Source of the DNA: Gimesia fumaroli
Lineage (GTDB): Bacteria; Planctomycetota; Planctomycetia; Planctomycetales; Planctomycetaceae
Direction of reading: 5' to 3'
Length of the DNA: 64,000 nucleotides
Assembly (NCBI RefSeq): GCF_007754425.1
Contig: NZ_CP037452.1
Coordinates: forward strand, 5,183,164 to 5,247,163
Numbering within the stretch: position 1 is the stretch's first letter; each line of letters starts with the position of its first letter. Both the position numbers and the translations under genes were made by a program. Below are positions 18,158 through 27,286 of the stretch, piece after piece. Below the pieces are notes generated by a model, which had not been told where the DNA came from, made no database searches, and saw nothing but the letters and a program-made list of their open reading frames with translations.

Positions 18158-19426
18158 ATGAAATTTCACTCCTCATCCGTTACAATCAGGGCAAAACGTG
18201 TGCTGCTGATGCTTGTCTTGCCCCTGATCCTTGCCCCCGGTTCGTTATCGGCTGAGGATTCCCCCCGCAAGCCGGTCGTCCTGACAGAGCGTGCACGGAA
18301 GTTGCATCAACAATGCCTGGTGATTGACGGGCACAATGATCTTCCCTGGACCATGCGTCAAAAAGCGGCTTCTTCATTCAAACAGGCCGACATCTCAAAG
18401 CCTCAGCCAAAGTTTCATACGGACATTCCGCGACTCAAACAAGGAAATGTTGGTGCCCAGTTCTGGTCTGCCTATGTTCCCTCTGAAACCCGACTCGAAC
18501 GGCGTGCCGCCCATGAGACGCTGGAGCAGATTGATCTGATTCACCGGATGATCAAACGCTATCCTGAAACCTTCGAAATGGCATCGACGGCCGATGATAT
18601 TGAACGAATTCACAAGTCGGGAAAAATTGCCTCGATGATCGGCGTGGAAGGCGGGCATTCGATTGAAAATTCGTTGTCTCTGCTGCGAGTGTTTTACGGA
18701 CTCGGCGTCCGCTACATGACGTTGACGCATTCGGACTCACTCGACTGGGCCGATTCAGCCACCGATGATGCCAAAAACAAAGGACTCTCTCCATTCGGTG
18801 AAGAAGTTGTGCTGACGATGAACCGACTGGGAATGCTGGTTGACATTTCACACGTTTCTCCGGAAACAATGGAAGACGTTTTGCGTGTAAGCAAAGCCCC
18901 CATCATCGCCTCACATTCTTCTGCCCGCGCGATCGCCGATCATGCCCGGAATGTTCCCGATGAGATTCTCAAGAAAATGAAACAGAACGGCGGTGTGGTG
19001 ATGGTGAATTACTTCTCTGGTTTCGTGGTTCCCGAATCGGCCCGGCAGATGACGGAAATGTTCAATGTCCGCCGCGAGCTGAAACAGAAATATCCGAACG
19101 AAACGGAATTCAACCGGGAATACAATCGCTGGAAAAGCAGCCACAAAATGAAACCGGGCACGATCCACGACGTCGTCGATCACATTGATCACATCGCCAA
19201 AGTCGCGGGCGTGGAACACGTGGGCATCGGCTCTGACTTTGATGGCGTCTCAACCCTGCCCCAACAACTGGAAGATGTCTCCACCTACCCGCTGATCACC
19301 CAGGCGTTACTAGATCGGGGATACACGGATCAGCAGATCAAGCAGATTATGGGACAGAATCTGATGCGTGTGTTGCGCCAGGCAGAACAGGTTTCGAAAA
19401 CACTGCAACAGCAGCCGGAGGAATAA
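18158..19426 (+). CDS. Exported membrane dipeptidase (peptidase family M19)
   Basis: A 422-residue dipeptidase with a signal peptide (about 1-32). Metal and active-site landmarks of the renal dipeptidase family are present: DGHNDLPW (HxD zinc ligands), GVEGGHSIE (bridging Glu), TLTHSDS, IASHSSARAI and GIGSDFDGV. It should hydrolyse dipeptides, including those with D-residues, outside the cytoplasm. AAAGGG sits at good spacing before the ATG. No peptide transporter is adjacent. Confidence 0.94.
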   Translation: MKFHSSSVTIRAKRVLLMLVLPLILAPGSLSAEDSPRKPVVLTERARKLHQQCLVIDGHNDLPWTMRQKAASSFKQADISKPQPKFHTDIPRLKQGNVGAQFWSAYVPSETRLERRAAHETLEQIDLIHRMIKRYPETFEMASTADDIERIHKSGKIASMIGVEGGHSIENSLSLLRVFYGLGVRYMTLTHSDSLDWADSATDDAKNKGLSPFGEEVVLTMNRLGMLVDISHVSPETMEDVLRVSKAPIIASHSSARAIADHARNVPDEILKKMKQNGGVVMVNYFSGFVVPESARQMTEMFNVRRELKQKYPNETEFNREYNRWKSSHKMKPGTIHDVVDHIDHIAKVAGVEHVGIGSDFDGVSTLPQQLEDVSTYPLITQALLDRGYTDQQIKQIMGQNLMRVLRQAEQVSKTLQQQPEE

Positions 19427-19912
19427 CAGGAAGTACTGCTCAATTTTCATCTGAGTGCCGGCGCGACGGTTTTGTAAAATACACGCGTGAAAGAAATCAG
19501 CGCGTGCGCAAACCAAAACCGTTCTCGATTGAGGTATTCCGATGAGACGACAGAAACCCATGTATCAACTGCTCTCCTTTGCTTTCCTTTCTACCACCGT
19601 CGGTAGTGACAGGCATCCTATGATTTGGCGGAACCGGGTCAAGCTGGATTGCACCAATGTTTCGCCTTTGATCGCTTATCATATCGCTAGGTACGCCTGG
19701 GATAGTGTGATGATGTCGTGCGAAGCGTCACGAAGCGTCGGTGCACATAGCGAAGCAGTCAGAGCCGGTCGAGCAAAATGTGGCTCAAACAAGGGCTTTT
19801 TGATGGTGTTGTTTTCGACAGGCTGTCGATATGCCAAGTATTTTTTGTGCTCGTCTCGCGCACGCGACGTTATCTCCGCATTCTCAACACCGCCGCACGT
19901 GGGTCAAGACAG
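19427..19912. other. Intergenic region with no convincing gene
   Basis: About 490 bases between the dipeptidase and the terminator of the first Gly/Ser-rich gene. A 155-codon plus-strand frame at 19542-20009 crosses that terminator and enters the next gene antisense. It has no recognisable domain, and I judged it spurious. Confidence 0.5.
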
Positions 19913-19939
19913 AAAAAAAATGCCCTGTTTCCAGGGCAT
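19913..19939 (-). terminator. Terminator of the 20.0 kb repeat-protein gene
   Basis: ATGCCCTG-TTTC-CAGGGCAT forms a perfect 8-bp stem with a 4-base loop, followed on the minus strand by a run of U. A near-identical terminator ends the paralog at 22839. Confidence 0.88.
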
Positions 19940-20014
19940 CTGGTGGTTTTCAGAAAATCAAACCGCGGTCATTCATACCATTTTTTCAGTATGCACAGAC
20001 CGCGGTTGACGCTG

Positions 20015-21949
20015 CTACGGCTTTGGTGCAGTCAGCACAGGTTGCGACGTCACCGGCGGACCCGGCAGCGATTTCTGAGCAGACTGCTGACTTTGCTGCT
20101 GCAGTTCTTTCAGATAGTCCTGCAACAACTGGTACGTATTCTGGAACTCTTCACGATTGGTAATCATGTGATATTTCGAATCCAGCTGAATCTGCTGATA
20201 ATTCTGGATCACGGTTTCCAGTTCGACAATCGAAGGAGCCGCACCGTTTTCGGAAAGCCCTTGGGGCAACTCCAGGTAATCCTGCCAGACCTCGGTGAGG
20301 ATTTCATCCAGTTGCTGGTGCGCACTCAGCAGGGCGTATTTCAAATCGTCCTGATTCAATTCCTGCTGCGCCAGCTTGGCGGTCTCTTCATCCACGCGGA
20401 GCATATTCCACGTTTCCGAAACGCCATTTTCGAAGTAGATAATCACGGTCGATTTATCTCGAGTCAGACTATCCAGTCCGGTCTCCATCGTGATGGGATC
20501 TTCCTCTCCCACTTTCCACGCAACCCGTTGTTTGGATTGATCAATGGCTCCGTGCAGTGGCAGCGTGACATTGCCGTCCTTATTGAAATAAGTCCCGGCA
20601 ATCGCACCATTTTTTCCCACCGCCAGTTGCACGGTCACATCGACGTCACTTGTTCCCTGAGGAACAATCGCGAACACGCCCACGGGCATCCATTGATCCG
20701 CCTCTTCGGGTGGCTGCACACTCTCTGCAATCTGATCCGCCTCAGACTCATACACGGTGACCGGAGCGACCTGCGTGCCATCGTTGTAGATGTAACCGTC
20801 GCTGACGGTGTAGTTATAAACCACAGGATTCAGATTGTTATATCCAATCCACGAGGTCAAACCACCAAACGTGGCCCAGACCCAGGGTCGGTAAGCATAG
20901 CGGCGATAATGATAATAAGGGTAGTATCCATAGCGGCCGTATCGTCCATAACGGGGTCCGTAGAAGCTACTGAATCCATAACCATACCGGGGACGGTAGC
21001 CGGTCCAGTAACCAGGTCGATAATGATAGGGTCGATTTCCTTTTCCGGTACGAGGGCCGTTTCCTCGACGGTTACCGCCAGGCCGGAGACCATGGTGGTG
21101 ATGACCATTTCGGCTTCCCGACGCAAAGTTGTTCCCGCGCGAATTGAAACCGGAGCTACGATCTCCACTGCGACCACTTCGCGAGCTGGCGCCCGAAGAT
21201 CGATCGAACGTTCGACTTCCCGACCCACTGCGACTATAACGGGGACTCAAACCAGGGTTGCTTCCCCGGTTTCGACTTATCGATCCGCTACGATTATTTC
21301 CGCGATTAATTCCAGGGCTTAAGCCGGGATTTCGACTCCCGTTTCGGCTGGCCGATCCACGGCGACTACTTCCAGGACTTAAACCGGGAGTACGATCTCG
21401 ATTTCGGGAACTCGAACTGAAACCGGATGATCCGGAACGAGACCGCGTACTGCTGCCGGGACGTAATCCGGGATTCCTGTTGCTGCTACTGCTTCGTGGT
21501 CGTGAAGAAAACGAATTTCGCGAAGAGCCTGATCGACTGCTTCGAGATGAATTCCCCGGACTTGATGGACGCAGGGTGGACCGATTGATCCGGCTCGAAC
21601 CTGAGCCGAATGAGCGTGACGAACCTGCGTTCCGTGGGCGATTGTTGTTATGCGAGGGAGCACTTCGTCTTGAAGAAAAACTGCCTCGCGAGAAGGAACT
21701 TCCCCCGGAAGATCGGGAACGTGAAAATCCGCTGGACCGACTGCCACTGCTACGCGACATTCGCCCCGAGGAACTTCCTCTTGATGAACGTCCACTGGAG
21801 TGGCTGCCTCCACCGCGGGACATACTTCCGCCGCGACTGCCACCACCGCGGCTTCCTCCACCCCGACCACCTCGCTGGGCGAAGCTGTCGAGCTCGCTGA
21901 TAAACATTACCGAGAGTAATGTTAAAGTAAAAACTGTAAACTGTTTCAT
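20015..21949 (-). CDS. Secreted Ser/Arg/Gly-rich repeat protein (paralog 1)
   Basis: A 644-residue exported protein. A signal peptide (about 1-24, ending SFA) leads into RGGRGGGSRGG and roughly 280 residues of Ser/Arg/Gly low complexity with recurring PGLSPGS or PGLRPGS units. A Tyr/Arg-rich stretch (about 305-360) follows, then a folded C-terminal domain that is shared with the gene at 22839-24503 and contains ITMETGLDSL and VSETWNM. The tail is Gln/Pro-rich. Such proteins have been annotated as mu-protocadherin-like surface proteins in planctomycetes, but that name says little. AAAGG precedes the ATG, with a hairpin directly upstream. It is probably a cell-surface or matrix protein. Confidence 0.85.
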   Translation of the reverse strand: MKQFTVFTLTLLSVMFISELDSFAQRGGRGGGSRGGGSRGGSMSRGGGSHSSGRSSRGSSSGRMSRSSGSRSSGFSRSRSSGGSSFSRGSFSSRRSAPSHNNNRPRNAGSSRSFGSGSSRINRSTLRPSSPGNSSRSSRSGSSRNSFSSRPRSSSSNRNPGLRPGSSTRSRSGSSGFSSSSRNRDRTPGLSPGSSRRGSASRNGSRNPGLSPGINRGNNRSGSISRNRGSNPGLSPRYSRSGSGSRTFDRSSGASSRSGRSGDRSSGFNSRGNNFASGSRNGHHHHGLRPGGNRRGNGPRTGKGNRPYHYRPGYWTGYRPRYGYGFSSFYGPRYGRYGRYGYYPYYHYRRYAYRPWVWATFGGLTSWIGYNNLNPVVYNYTVSDGYIYNDGTQVAPVTVYESEADQIAESVQPPEEADQWMPVGVFAIVPQGTSDVDVTVQLAVGKNGAIAGTYFNKDGNVTLPLHGAIDQSKQRVAWKVGEEDPITMETGLDSLTRDKSTVIIYFENGVSETWNMLRVDEETAKLAQQELNQDDLKYALLSAHQQLDEILTEVWQDYLELPQGLSENGAAPSIVELETVIQNYQQIQLDSKYHMITNREEFQNTYQLLQDYLKELQQQSQQSAQKSLPGPPVTSQPVLTAPKP

Positions 21950-22765
21950 TTCTCATACCTTTTCGATCAGTGAGAGAAATCTGATCGACCTATATTGTGC
22001 TGGCCACGAGAGGGGTAAAGAGAGGGTTCACCTGCTCGAGGTCCGCAAGAATAATTGTGTTCAACAATTCTTATTTGAGATTGAGAGTTCCAAATGAAAA
22101 TCGCTATCAATTCTAACGGGTGTCTGCCAAAAGCAGAGTCGTTGCTGCCGAGAGTGGAATCGCTTTTGAAAAATACTCTCCCACTGTTTGAGTCCCACTT
22201 TTATGTGATGTCATCACCTTCACACTACCGGCCTCAGCCACATATCTGAAATTCAATTCCAGTTGGCAGACCCGTATCGGGGACACAGAAAACAACAGGA
22301 GCAGCCTCGCAGGCGAAACTCCGTCTTTCAACAATCAACCTTGTGGGGCAAGGTGAACCGCACATGCAAAGACAGGCGGCTTGTGTATGGGGTATCTTTT
22401 AAACGACGTTACAGGTGAGAGATTATAACAATCCGCTTCGAAAATATTTCGCAGCTTTTGTTTTGGCTCTCAATCACAGACAGCATTCTGACTCTGATTG
22501 ACTTGTCGTTTTCAACGTGGGTCGCGTCCTGCTGAACCAGCGAACAATCCTTGCCCGCCTTCTGTAATCACGATAGGTAGGAAAATCGTGAAAGTCAATG
22601 TGAAGACAGTATATCGAAAGCTGTACCCATTAAGATGTCAGATTATTTCACCCAGAAACTGCCTCAAAAAAGGCAAAAACCCTGATTCCCAGAGGTTTTT
22701 GAAATTATCGGAAAAGTGCATTTTGTATCAGACACCTTTAGATTCAAGGATTTTAGAAGCCTGAA
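21950..22765. other. Intergenic region between the two repeat-protein paralogs
   Basis: About 820 bases. The left edge holds the leader of the 20.0 kb gene, with a perfect 7-bp hairpin (21964-21970 with 21981-21987) just upstream of its ribosome-binding site. The rest shows no domain-bearing frame. Short frames at 22113-22334 and 22498-22764 lack ribosome-binding sites and recognisable sequence. Confidence 0.5.
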
Positions 22766-22791
22766 TAAAAAAATGCCCTGTTGCCAGGGCA
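22766..22791 (-). terminator. Terminator of the 22.8 kb repeat-protein gene
   Basis: ATGCCCTG-TTGC-CAGGGCAT is an 8-bp stem with a U-run on the minus strand. It is the same hairpin as that at 19913-19939 except for one loop base. Confidence 0.88.
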
Positions 22792-22838
22792 TTCATTTGA
22801 GGTTTGCAATTTCCGATCAGCGGCTGCCTTGCGGTAGA

Positions 22839-24503
22839 CTAACTGGTCGCAGCCGGTGGCGGTGCCGGTACTTCGGGTTGCTGTTCCAGATCTTTGAGAT
22901 AATCATTGAGCAGTTGATAAGTTTTCTGGAATTCCGGACGTTTTGTCAAAACCTGATATTTGGAATCCGTCTGAATCTGCTGATAGTGTTTGATCACGGT
23001 TTCCAGTTCGGCTTTCGTAGGAATCGCCGTTTCAGAATAAATACTATCGGGTAAAGCCAGATAATCCTTCCAGGAATCATCCAGATTACTCTCGAGTTCC
23101 TGATAAGAAGTCACTAGCTGGCCCTTTAGGTCTTCGTTGTGAATTTCCTGCTGTGCCAGCTTGGCGGTTTCTTCATCAATCCGCTGCATGTTCCAGGTTT
23201 CTGAAACGCCTTCACTAAAGTAGATAATCACTTTGGATTGATCTTTGGTGAGACTGTCCAGTCCGGTTTCCATGGTGATGGCATCTTCTTCGCCAACTTT
23301 CCAGGCGACGCGTTGATTCTTTTCATCGATGGCACCTTTGAGAGGCAGCGTGATGTCGCCGTCTTTCTTGTAATAGGTTCCCGCGACCGCACCATTTTTT
23401 CCGACAGCCAGTTGTACGGTCACATCGACTTCTTCAACTCCTTCAGGAAGGATCGCGAACACGCCAACAGACATCCATTCCGATGCATCATCGGGCGGTG
23501 GTACACTCTCTGCGATCTGGTCGGCCTGCGTTTCGTATTCACTCACGGAAGCGACCTGTACGCCGTCATTATAAACGTAGCCATCATTGACCGAGTAGTT
23601 GTAAATCACAGGTGTTGCCGCGCTATAACCAATCCAGGCTGCGACGCCACCAAAGGTAGCCCAGGCCCAGGGTCGGTAGCCATATCTGTGATAATGCTGG
23701 TACGGATTGTATCTGTACCCGGGACGATGGCCGTGCCAGTATCCGGGCGGGTAATAAGGTTTGTTTCCATAACCGGGTCGGTTTCCAGGGGGACGATTTC
23801 CCGGCGGCCTGTTTCCGGGTGGCTTGCCACCACCTGGTTTCAAACCGGGTTTTCCGCCTCCTGGTCGATTTCCATTTCCAGGACGATTACCGTTCCCTGG
23901 TCGATTTCCGGGACCACTGCCAGGACGATCGCCTGGCTTGAGTCCGGGTTTTCCACCACCGGGTCGATTTCCACTCCCAGGGCGGTTTCCACTGCCCGGA
24001 CGGTTTCCACTGCCGGGAGATAAGCCCGGGTTACTTCCACCGGGCTTGTTGCCTGGTTTTGTGCCTGGTATGCCTGATCCTGGCCGGCTTCCGCTTCCCG
24101 GACGACTTCCACTTCCAGGTCGTAATCCGGGATTTCCCGATCCACTTCCCGGTCTTGTTGATGGTCGTGTTGATGGCCTTGAAGAACCGGGCTTACGATT
24201 TGAAAAATCGAGCGTTTTTCCTGGCTTTGAAGCTGGTTTCGAAGGTCGTGATGAAGGCCTACTTGAAGACGGCCTGCTGAATGAACGTGAAGAACTGGGA
24301 CGACTCATCGATGGACTACGTCTTGATGACGAACCTCTGGAGGGAGCCGGACGCGCCGAACGTGATGCGCCACCTCGGCTGCCGCCACGGGAAGCGCCGC
24401 CACCTCGTCCACCGCCGCGACCTCCTCTCTGAGCAAAACAATCGAGCTCGCAGATAAACATCATTGCGAGGAAAGTCATCGTTACAGCAGTAATCTTTTT
24501 CAT
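22839..24503 (-). CDS. Secreted Gly/Pro/Arg-rich repeat protein (paralog 2)
   Basis: A 554-residue paralog of the protein at 20015-21949. Signal peptide, then QRGGRGGGRGG and a long region built from PGSGNRPG-type repeats with PGLRPG, PGLSPG and PGLKPG units (about residues 60-260). A Tyr/Pro/His-rich linker with WAWATFGGVAAWIGY follows, then the same C-terminal domain, for example VTVQLAVGKNGA, AWKVGEEDAITMETGL and VSETWNM. Both the linker Trp motif and the C-domain align with paralog 1, while the low-complexity parts differ in composition. I chose ATG 24503 because the open frame upstream starts only at a rare codon. It is a probable surface protein from a tandem duplication. Confidence 0.85.
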   Translation of the reverse strand: MKKITAVTMTFLAMMFICELDCFAQRGGRGGGRGGGASRGGSRGGASRSARPAPSRGSSSRRSPSMSRPSSSRSFSRPSSSRPSSRPSKPASKPGKTLDFSNRKPGSSRPSTRPSTRPGSGSGNPGLRPGSGSRPGSGSRPGSGIPGTKPGNKPGGSNPGLSPGSGNRPGSGNRPGSGNRPGGGKPGLKPGDRPGSGPGNRPGNGNRPGNGNRPGGGKPGLKPGGGKPPGNRPPGNRPPGNRPGYGNKPYYPPGYWHGHRPGYRYNPYQHYHRYGYRPWAWATFGGVAAWIGYSAATPVIYNYSVNDGYVYNDGVQVASVSEYETQADQIAESVPPPDDASEWMSVGVFAILPEGVEEVDVTVQLAVGKNGAVAGTYYKKDGDITLPLKGAIDEKNQRVAWKVGEEDAITMETGLDSLTKDQSKVIIYFSEGVSETWNMQRIDEETAKLAQQEIHNEDLKGQLVTSYQELESNLDDSWKDYLALPDSIYSETAIPTKAELETVIKHYQQIQTDSKYQVLTKRPEFQKTYQLLNDYLKDLEQQPEVPAPPPAATS

Positions 24504-24551
24504 CAGTTCAGCCTGTTCAATCACGAAAGAGGAGGCATGTCATCAATTGAG

Positions 24552-25487
24552 TTATTTAGAGTCAAGTGCAGGTGGTAAGCGGACCACTTTTACTTGATCG
24601 ATATCTGGTTCGTGTATGTTTCCGACTATTCGGTTTTCCGATTTCCAGAGAAAACTGTCTTCGTCGTTTTCGTTGAAAATATAGGTATTTGTTGCGGTAG
24701 CACGAGTGCCATCCTGGAGTACGCCGACTTTTTGAACTACCCAGTTAGAGCCGTGTCGCGACCAGTATCCTTCAGCCACTCCACCATCCGTATCGAAGGT
24801 CCAGCTTTTGATCTGTTTTCGGATCGGATCCCAACCAACGCGTTGCGTCCCAGATAGAACAATACGCCCCTTCAGATTAACTTTAAATTTGCGGAGAATG
24901 AAGTTTTTATTTTTACTCCAGACGGCTGATGTATAAATGCTGGAAGAATCTTCCCGATCCACCCACTCTCCAATCATCCATTCCAGAGGTTTTAAATGTT
25001 CGTAATTTGAAGGAACTTCTTCCGCTGACTCACGTACGGAAGTGAGTAACCACTTTCCATCTTTTTTAATACGAATCGCGGAGAAACGGCCGACGACCGG
25101 TTTTCCTTCTGGTGCAGGATCAACTTCCGAGGTGCCGTCAATCAGCACAATATCAGGACGGAGAAAGCGAATGGAATTCGCATGCACTTTTATTTTGCGT
25201 CCGCAACTGGAATGGAAGTAGTTTTCAAACTCATCATGAATCGCATCGCGGCCCACGTAATGCGTGCCGGTTTCATCGATGTAATCGCCGTCTTCATCCC
25301 ACATTTCAGCGATCGCACTCGCATCGCGGTGATTGAAGGCTTTCACAAATGCCTGATTCGCTGCTTTAAGAGCCACCAGTTCAGAAGTGGAGCCACCAGA
25401 GATCGTCGGCGGAGCGGAGTCCTCGGAAAATATATTGGCAGCGACTGAAAGAGAGAGAATCAGCGCGAGAGACACAGACAGCTTCAT
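24552..25487 (-). CDS. Secreted NTF2-like (SnoaL/DUF4440) protein
   Basis: A 311-residue exported protein. Signal peptide (MKLSVSLALILSLSVAANIF), then an NTF2-like cone fold (about 35-155) beginning ALKAANQAFVKAFNHRDA and containing MWDEDGDYID, typical of the SgcJ/EcaC or DUF4440 family. The second half (about 165-300) is a beta-rich DUF1579-like domain with LEWMIGEWVD. GGGGAG precedes the ATG at 25487, which excludes the longer frame starting at 25511. NTF2-like domains bind or isomerise small molecules, but no function can be assigned here. It lies directly upstream of the repeat-protein paralogs on the same strand. Confidence 0.85.
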   Translation of the reverse strand: MKLSVSLALILSLSVAANIFSEDSAPPTISGGSTSELVALKAANQAFVKAFNHRDASAIAEMWDEDGDYIDETGTHYVGRDAIHDEFENYFHSSCGRKIKVHANSIRFLRPDIVLIDGTSEVDPAPEGKPVVGRFSAIRIKKDGKWLLTSVRESAEEVPSNYEHLKPLEWMIGEWVDREDSSSIYTSAVWSKNKNFILRKFKVNLKGRIVLSGTQRVGWDPIRKQIKSWTFDTDGGVAEGYWSRHGSNWVVQKVGVLQDGTRATATNTYIFNENDEDSFLWKSENRIVGNIHEPDIDQVKVVRLPPALDSK

Positions 25488-25957
25488 AACTTTGCTCCCC
25501 AACACAGACATCCAGTTCCTAAATGCCTGAATTGCAGATGAATACGATGGGAGCCTCCTTTCAAATCCGCGCGAACAATCATTGTCCGGTCTACTTAGTC
25601 AAGATAGGTCTGTATTTTGTGGATGTCAACAAAAAGTAAGTAAGACGGCGAAAATAGACAAACAATCAGGCGTCTCCCCCTTCCTGCATTGATTGCCTTG
25701 AATCGGATGTTCTTGATATGAAGAATTTCAAGTGGCTAAATCGAATTTCAGGTTTTTGAATTATTTATGAATTCTTCAGAATTCTATGGAATAAAGTTGT
25801 GAGATCGAGCCTCTTATAGGCGATAGGGAGGTCTTGTTTGATTTTTGAGAACAGGCCTGAAAACAGGGTTTCCTTCAATAGGTACTGAATCAAACCCGGT
25901 TTGTGAGTTTCTCATACTTGCAGATCAGATATTCCATTGAGAAAACGGAGAACTGAG
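25488..25957. other. Divergent intergenic region
   Basis: About 470 bases, AT-rich, between the NTF2-like gene (minus) and the Pro/Glu/Ala lipoprotein (plus). No clear promoter pair or gene stands out, although both promoters must lie here. Confidence 0.45.
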
Positions 25958-26218
25958 ATGAAATTACTGTCGACACTTTTCACACTGTTGGGTCTGACAC
26001 TGTTCGCAACTGGTTGCACCAAGCCTACTGAGCCAAAACCTGCCGAGACCCCTGCTGCCGAAACACCTGAAACACCAGCCGCACCAGAAGGTGATGCCGC
26101 TAAACCAGAAGGCGATGCCGCCGCACCAGAAGCTGACGCTGCGAAACCAGAAGGCGATGCTGCTAAGCCAGAAGCAGCAAAACCTGAAGCCAAGCCAGAA
26201 GAAAAGAAGCCTGAGTAA
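25958..26218 (+). CDS. Small Pro/Glu/Ala-rich lipoprotein
   Basis: An 86-residue predicted lipoprotein: hydrophobic signal, then LFATGC with Cys20 as the likely lipid site. The mature part is almost entirely low complexity, with near-repeats of PEGDAAKPEGDAA and a final EAKPEEKKPE. No folded domain is present, so it may be a flexible spacer between membrane and wall or an acidic surface coat. CGGAGAACTGAG upstream supports ATG 25958 over the earlier frame opening. A strong terminator follows. The long antisense frames here arise from the repetitive codons. Confidence 0.8.
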   Translation: MKLLSTLFTLLGLTLFATGCTKPTEPKPAETPAAETPETPAAPEGDAAKPEGDAAAPEADAAKPEGDAAKPEAAKPEAKPEEKKPE

Positions 26219-26254
26219 TCTGCTTCTCCCTGCTTTCAGGGTATGAAACCCAAA

Positions 26255-26288
26255 AGCTCTCCTGAATCTTTCGGGAGAGCTTTTTTTA
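26255..26288 (+). terminator. Probable bidirectional terminator
   Basis: AGCTCTCC pairs with GGAGAGCT around an 11-base loop, with a seven-T run on the plus strand and a four-A run before it that gives U on the minus strand. It could end both the lipoprotein gene (plus) and folD (minus), which converge here. Confidence 0.88.
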
Positions 26289-26340
26289 ATGATCGTACCA
26301 GAGAAACGATTAGGTTTTATATTTCTGGACAAAACCTGAA

Positions 26341-27216
26341 TCAATTGGAGAGATTTCCGGTCAGAATCCGGGCAGCCGCTAATGTATTTTTCAAAAGCAT
26401 GGCAATCGTCATCGGCCCTACTCCGCCGGGAACAGGCGTAATCGCTGAGGCAACTTCTTTCACGGATTCAAACGCGACATCACCGACGAGCTTTCCATCT
26501 ACGCGATTGATGCCGACATCAATGACAATCGCACCAGGCTTGACCATGTCTGCGGTCACAAATTCGGGCTGACCAATGGCGGCGATAATGATATCAGCCG
26601 AGCGTACGATCTCTTTTAGATTCTGTGTACGACTGTGGCAGATGGTGACGGTGGCATCTGCACCCACACCACGCTGAATCAGCAGCATGGCCATTGGTTT
26701 TCCTACAATCTCACTACGTCCCAAAATAACCGCGTGCTTGCCTCCTGTCTCCATTTTGGTGGAGAGGATCATCTGCTGAATTCCATAAGGCGTACAAGGC
26801 AGATAACGGGGACGTCCCTGTACTATTAACCCCACGTTTTCAGGATGAAAGGCATCGACGTCTTTCAACGGATTCACGATATCCAGAATCGCCGTTTCGT
26901 TGATATGTTTCGGTAGCGGAAGCTGAACGAGAATACCATGCACACTCGAGTCGGCATTTAATCGCTGCACCAGATCGATCAATTCGGCTTGGGTTGTTTC
27001 AACGGGTAGCCGTATTAGCGTACTTTGAATGCCCGCTTTTTCACAGGCACGCTCTTTATTCCGAACATAGACGGCACTTGCCGGATCGTCACCGACCAGA
27101 ATTGCCGTCAGATGCGGAACCACCTGTGATGCCGTATTGAACTCGGCTACCTCCTGAGCAATCTGTTCACGAAACGAAGCAGAGAGTGCTTTGCCATCAA
27201 TAATTTCTGCAGACAC
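26341..27216 (-). CDS. folD: Methylenetetrahydrofolate dehydrogenase/cyclohydrolase FolD
   Basis: A 291-residue bifunctional FolD, which converts 5,10-methylene-THF to 10-formyl-THF using NADP. Family signatures are VYVRNKERACEKAGI with the catalytic Lys, GILVQLPLPKH, the cofactor-binding GRSEIVGKPMAMLL, and the closing PVPGGVGPMTIAML. The start is GTG at 27216 with AAGGA upstream. Length is typical. It is followed by a shared terminator and preceded by pgpA on the same strand. Confidence 0.97.
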   Translation of the reverse strand: MSAEIIDGKALSASFREQIAQEVAEFNTASQVVPHLTAILVGDDPASAVYVRNKERACEKAGIQSTLIRLPVETTQAELIDLVQRLNADSSVHGILVQLPLPKHINETAILDIVNPLKDVDAFHPENVGLIVQGRPRYLPCTPYGIQQMILSTKMETGGKHAVILGRSEIVGKPMAMLLIQRGVGADATVTICHSRTQNLKEIVRSADIIIAAIGQPEFVTADMVKPGAIVIDVGINRVDGKLVGDVAFESVKEVASAITPVPGGVGPMTIAMLLKNTLAAARILTGNLSN

Positions 27217-27286
27217 GCTGTCAAATCCTTGAATAAAACTTCCGTGATTATCAGTTCGTCCACAACATAACGCATCAGCCGAAAAT

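Noticed and set aside
19542..20009. 155-codon plus-strand frame after the dipeptidase
   Set aside because: It crosses a clear minus-strand terminator and shows no domain or conserved pattern.
19778..21322. 514-codon open frame on the plus strand
   Set aside because: It is antisense to the Ser/Arg/Gly-rich gene, whose repetitive codons keep other frames open. It has no ribosome-binding site or domain, and it runs through a terminator.
21258..22097. 279-codon plus-strand frame rich in Pro, Arg and Leu
   Set aside because: It is antisense to the same repeat region and mirrors its codons; the composition is an artefact of low complexity.
23238..24432. Plus-strand frames of 261 and 202 codons
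   Set aside because: Both are antisense to the second repeat protein. The sense frame has a signal peptide and a paralog; these do not.
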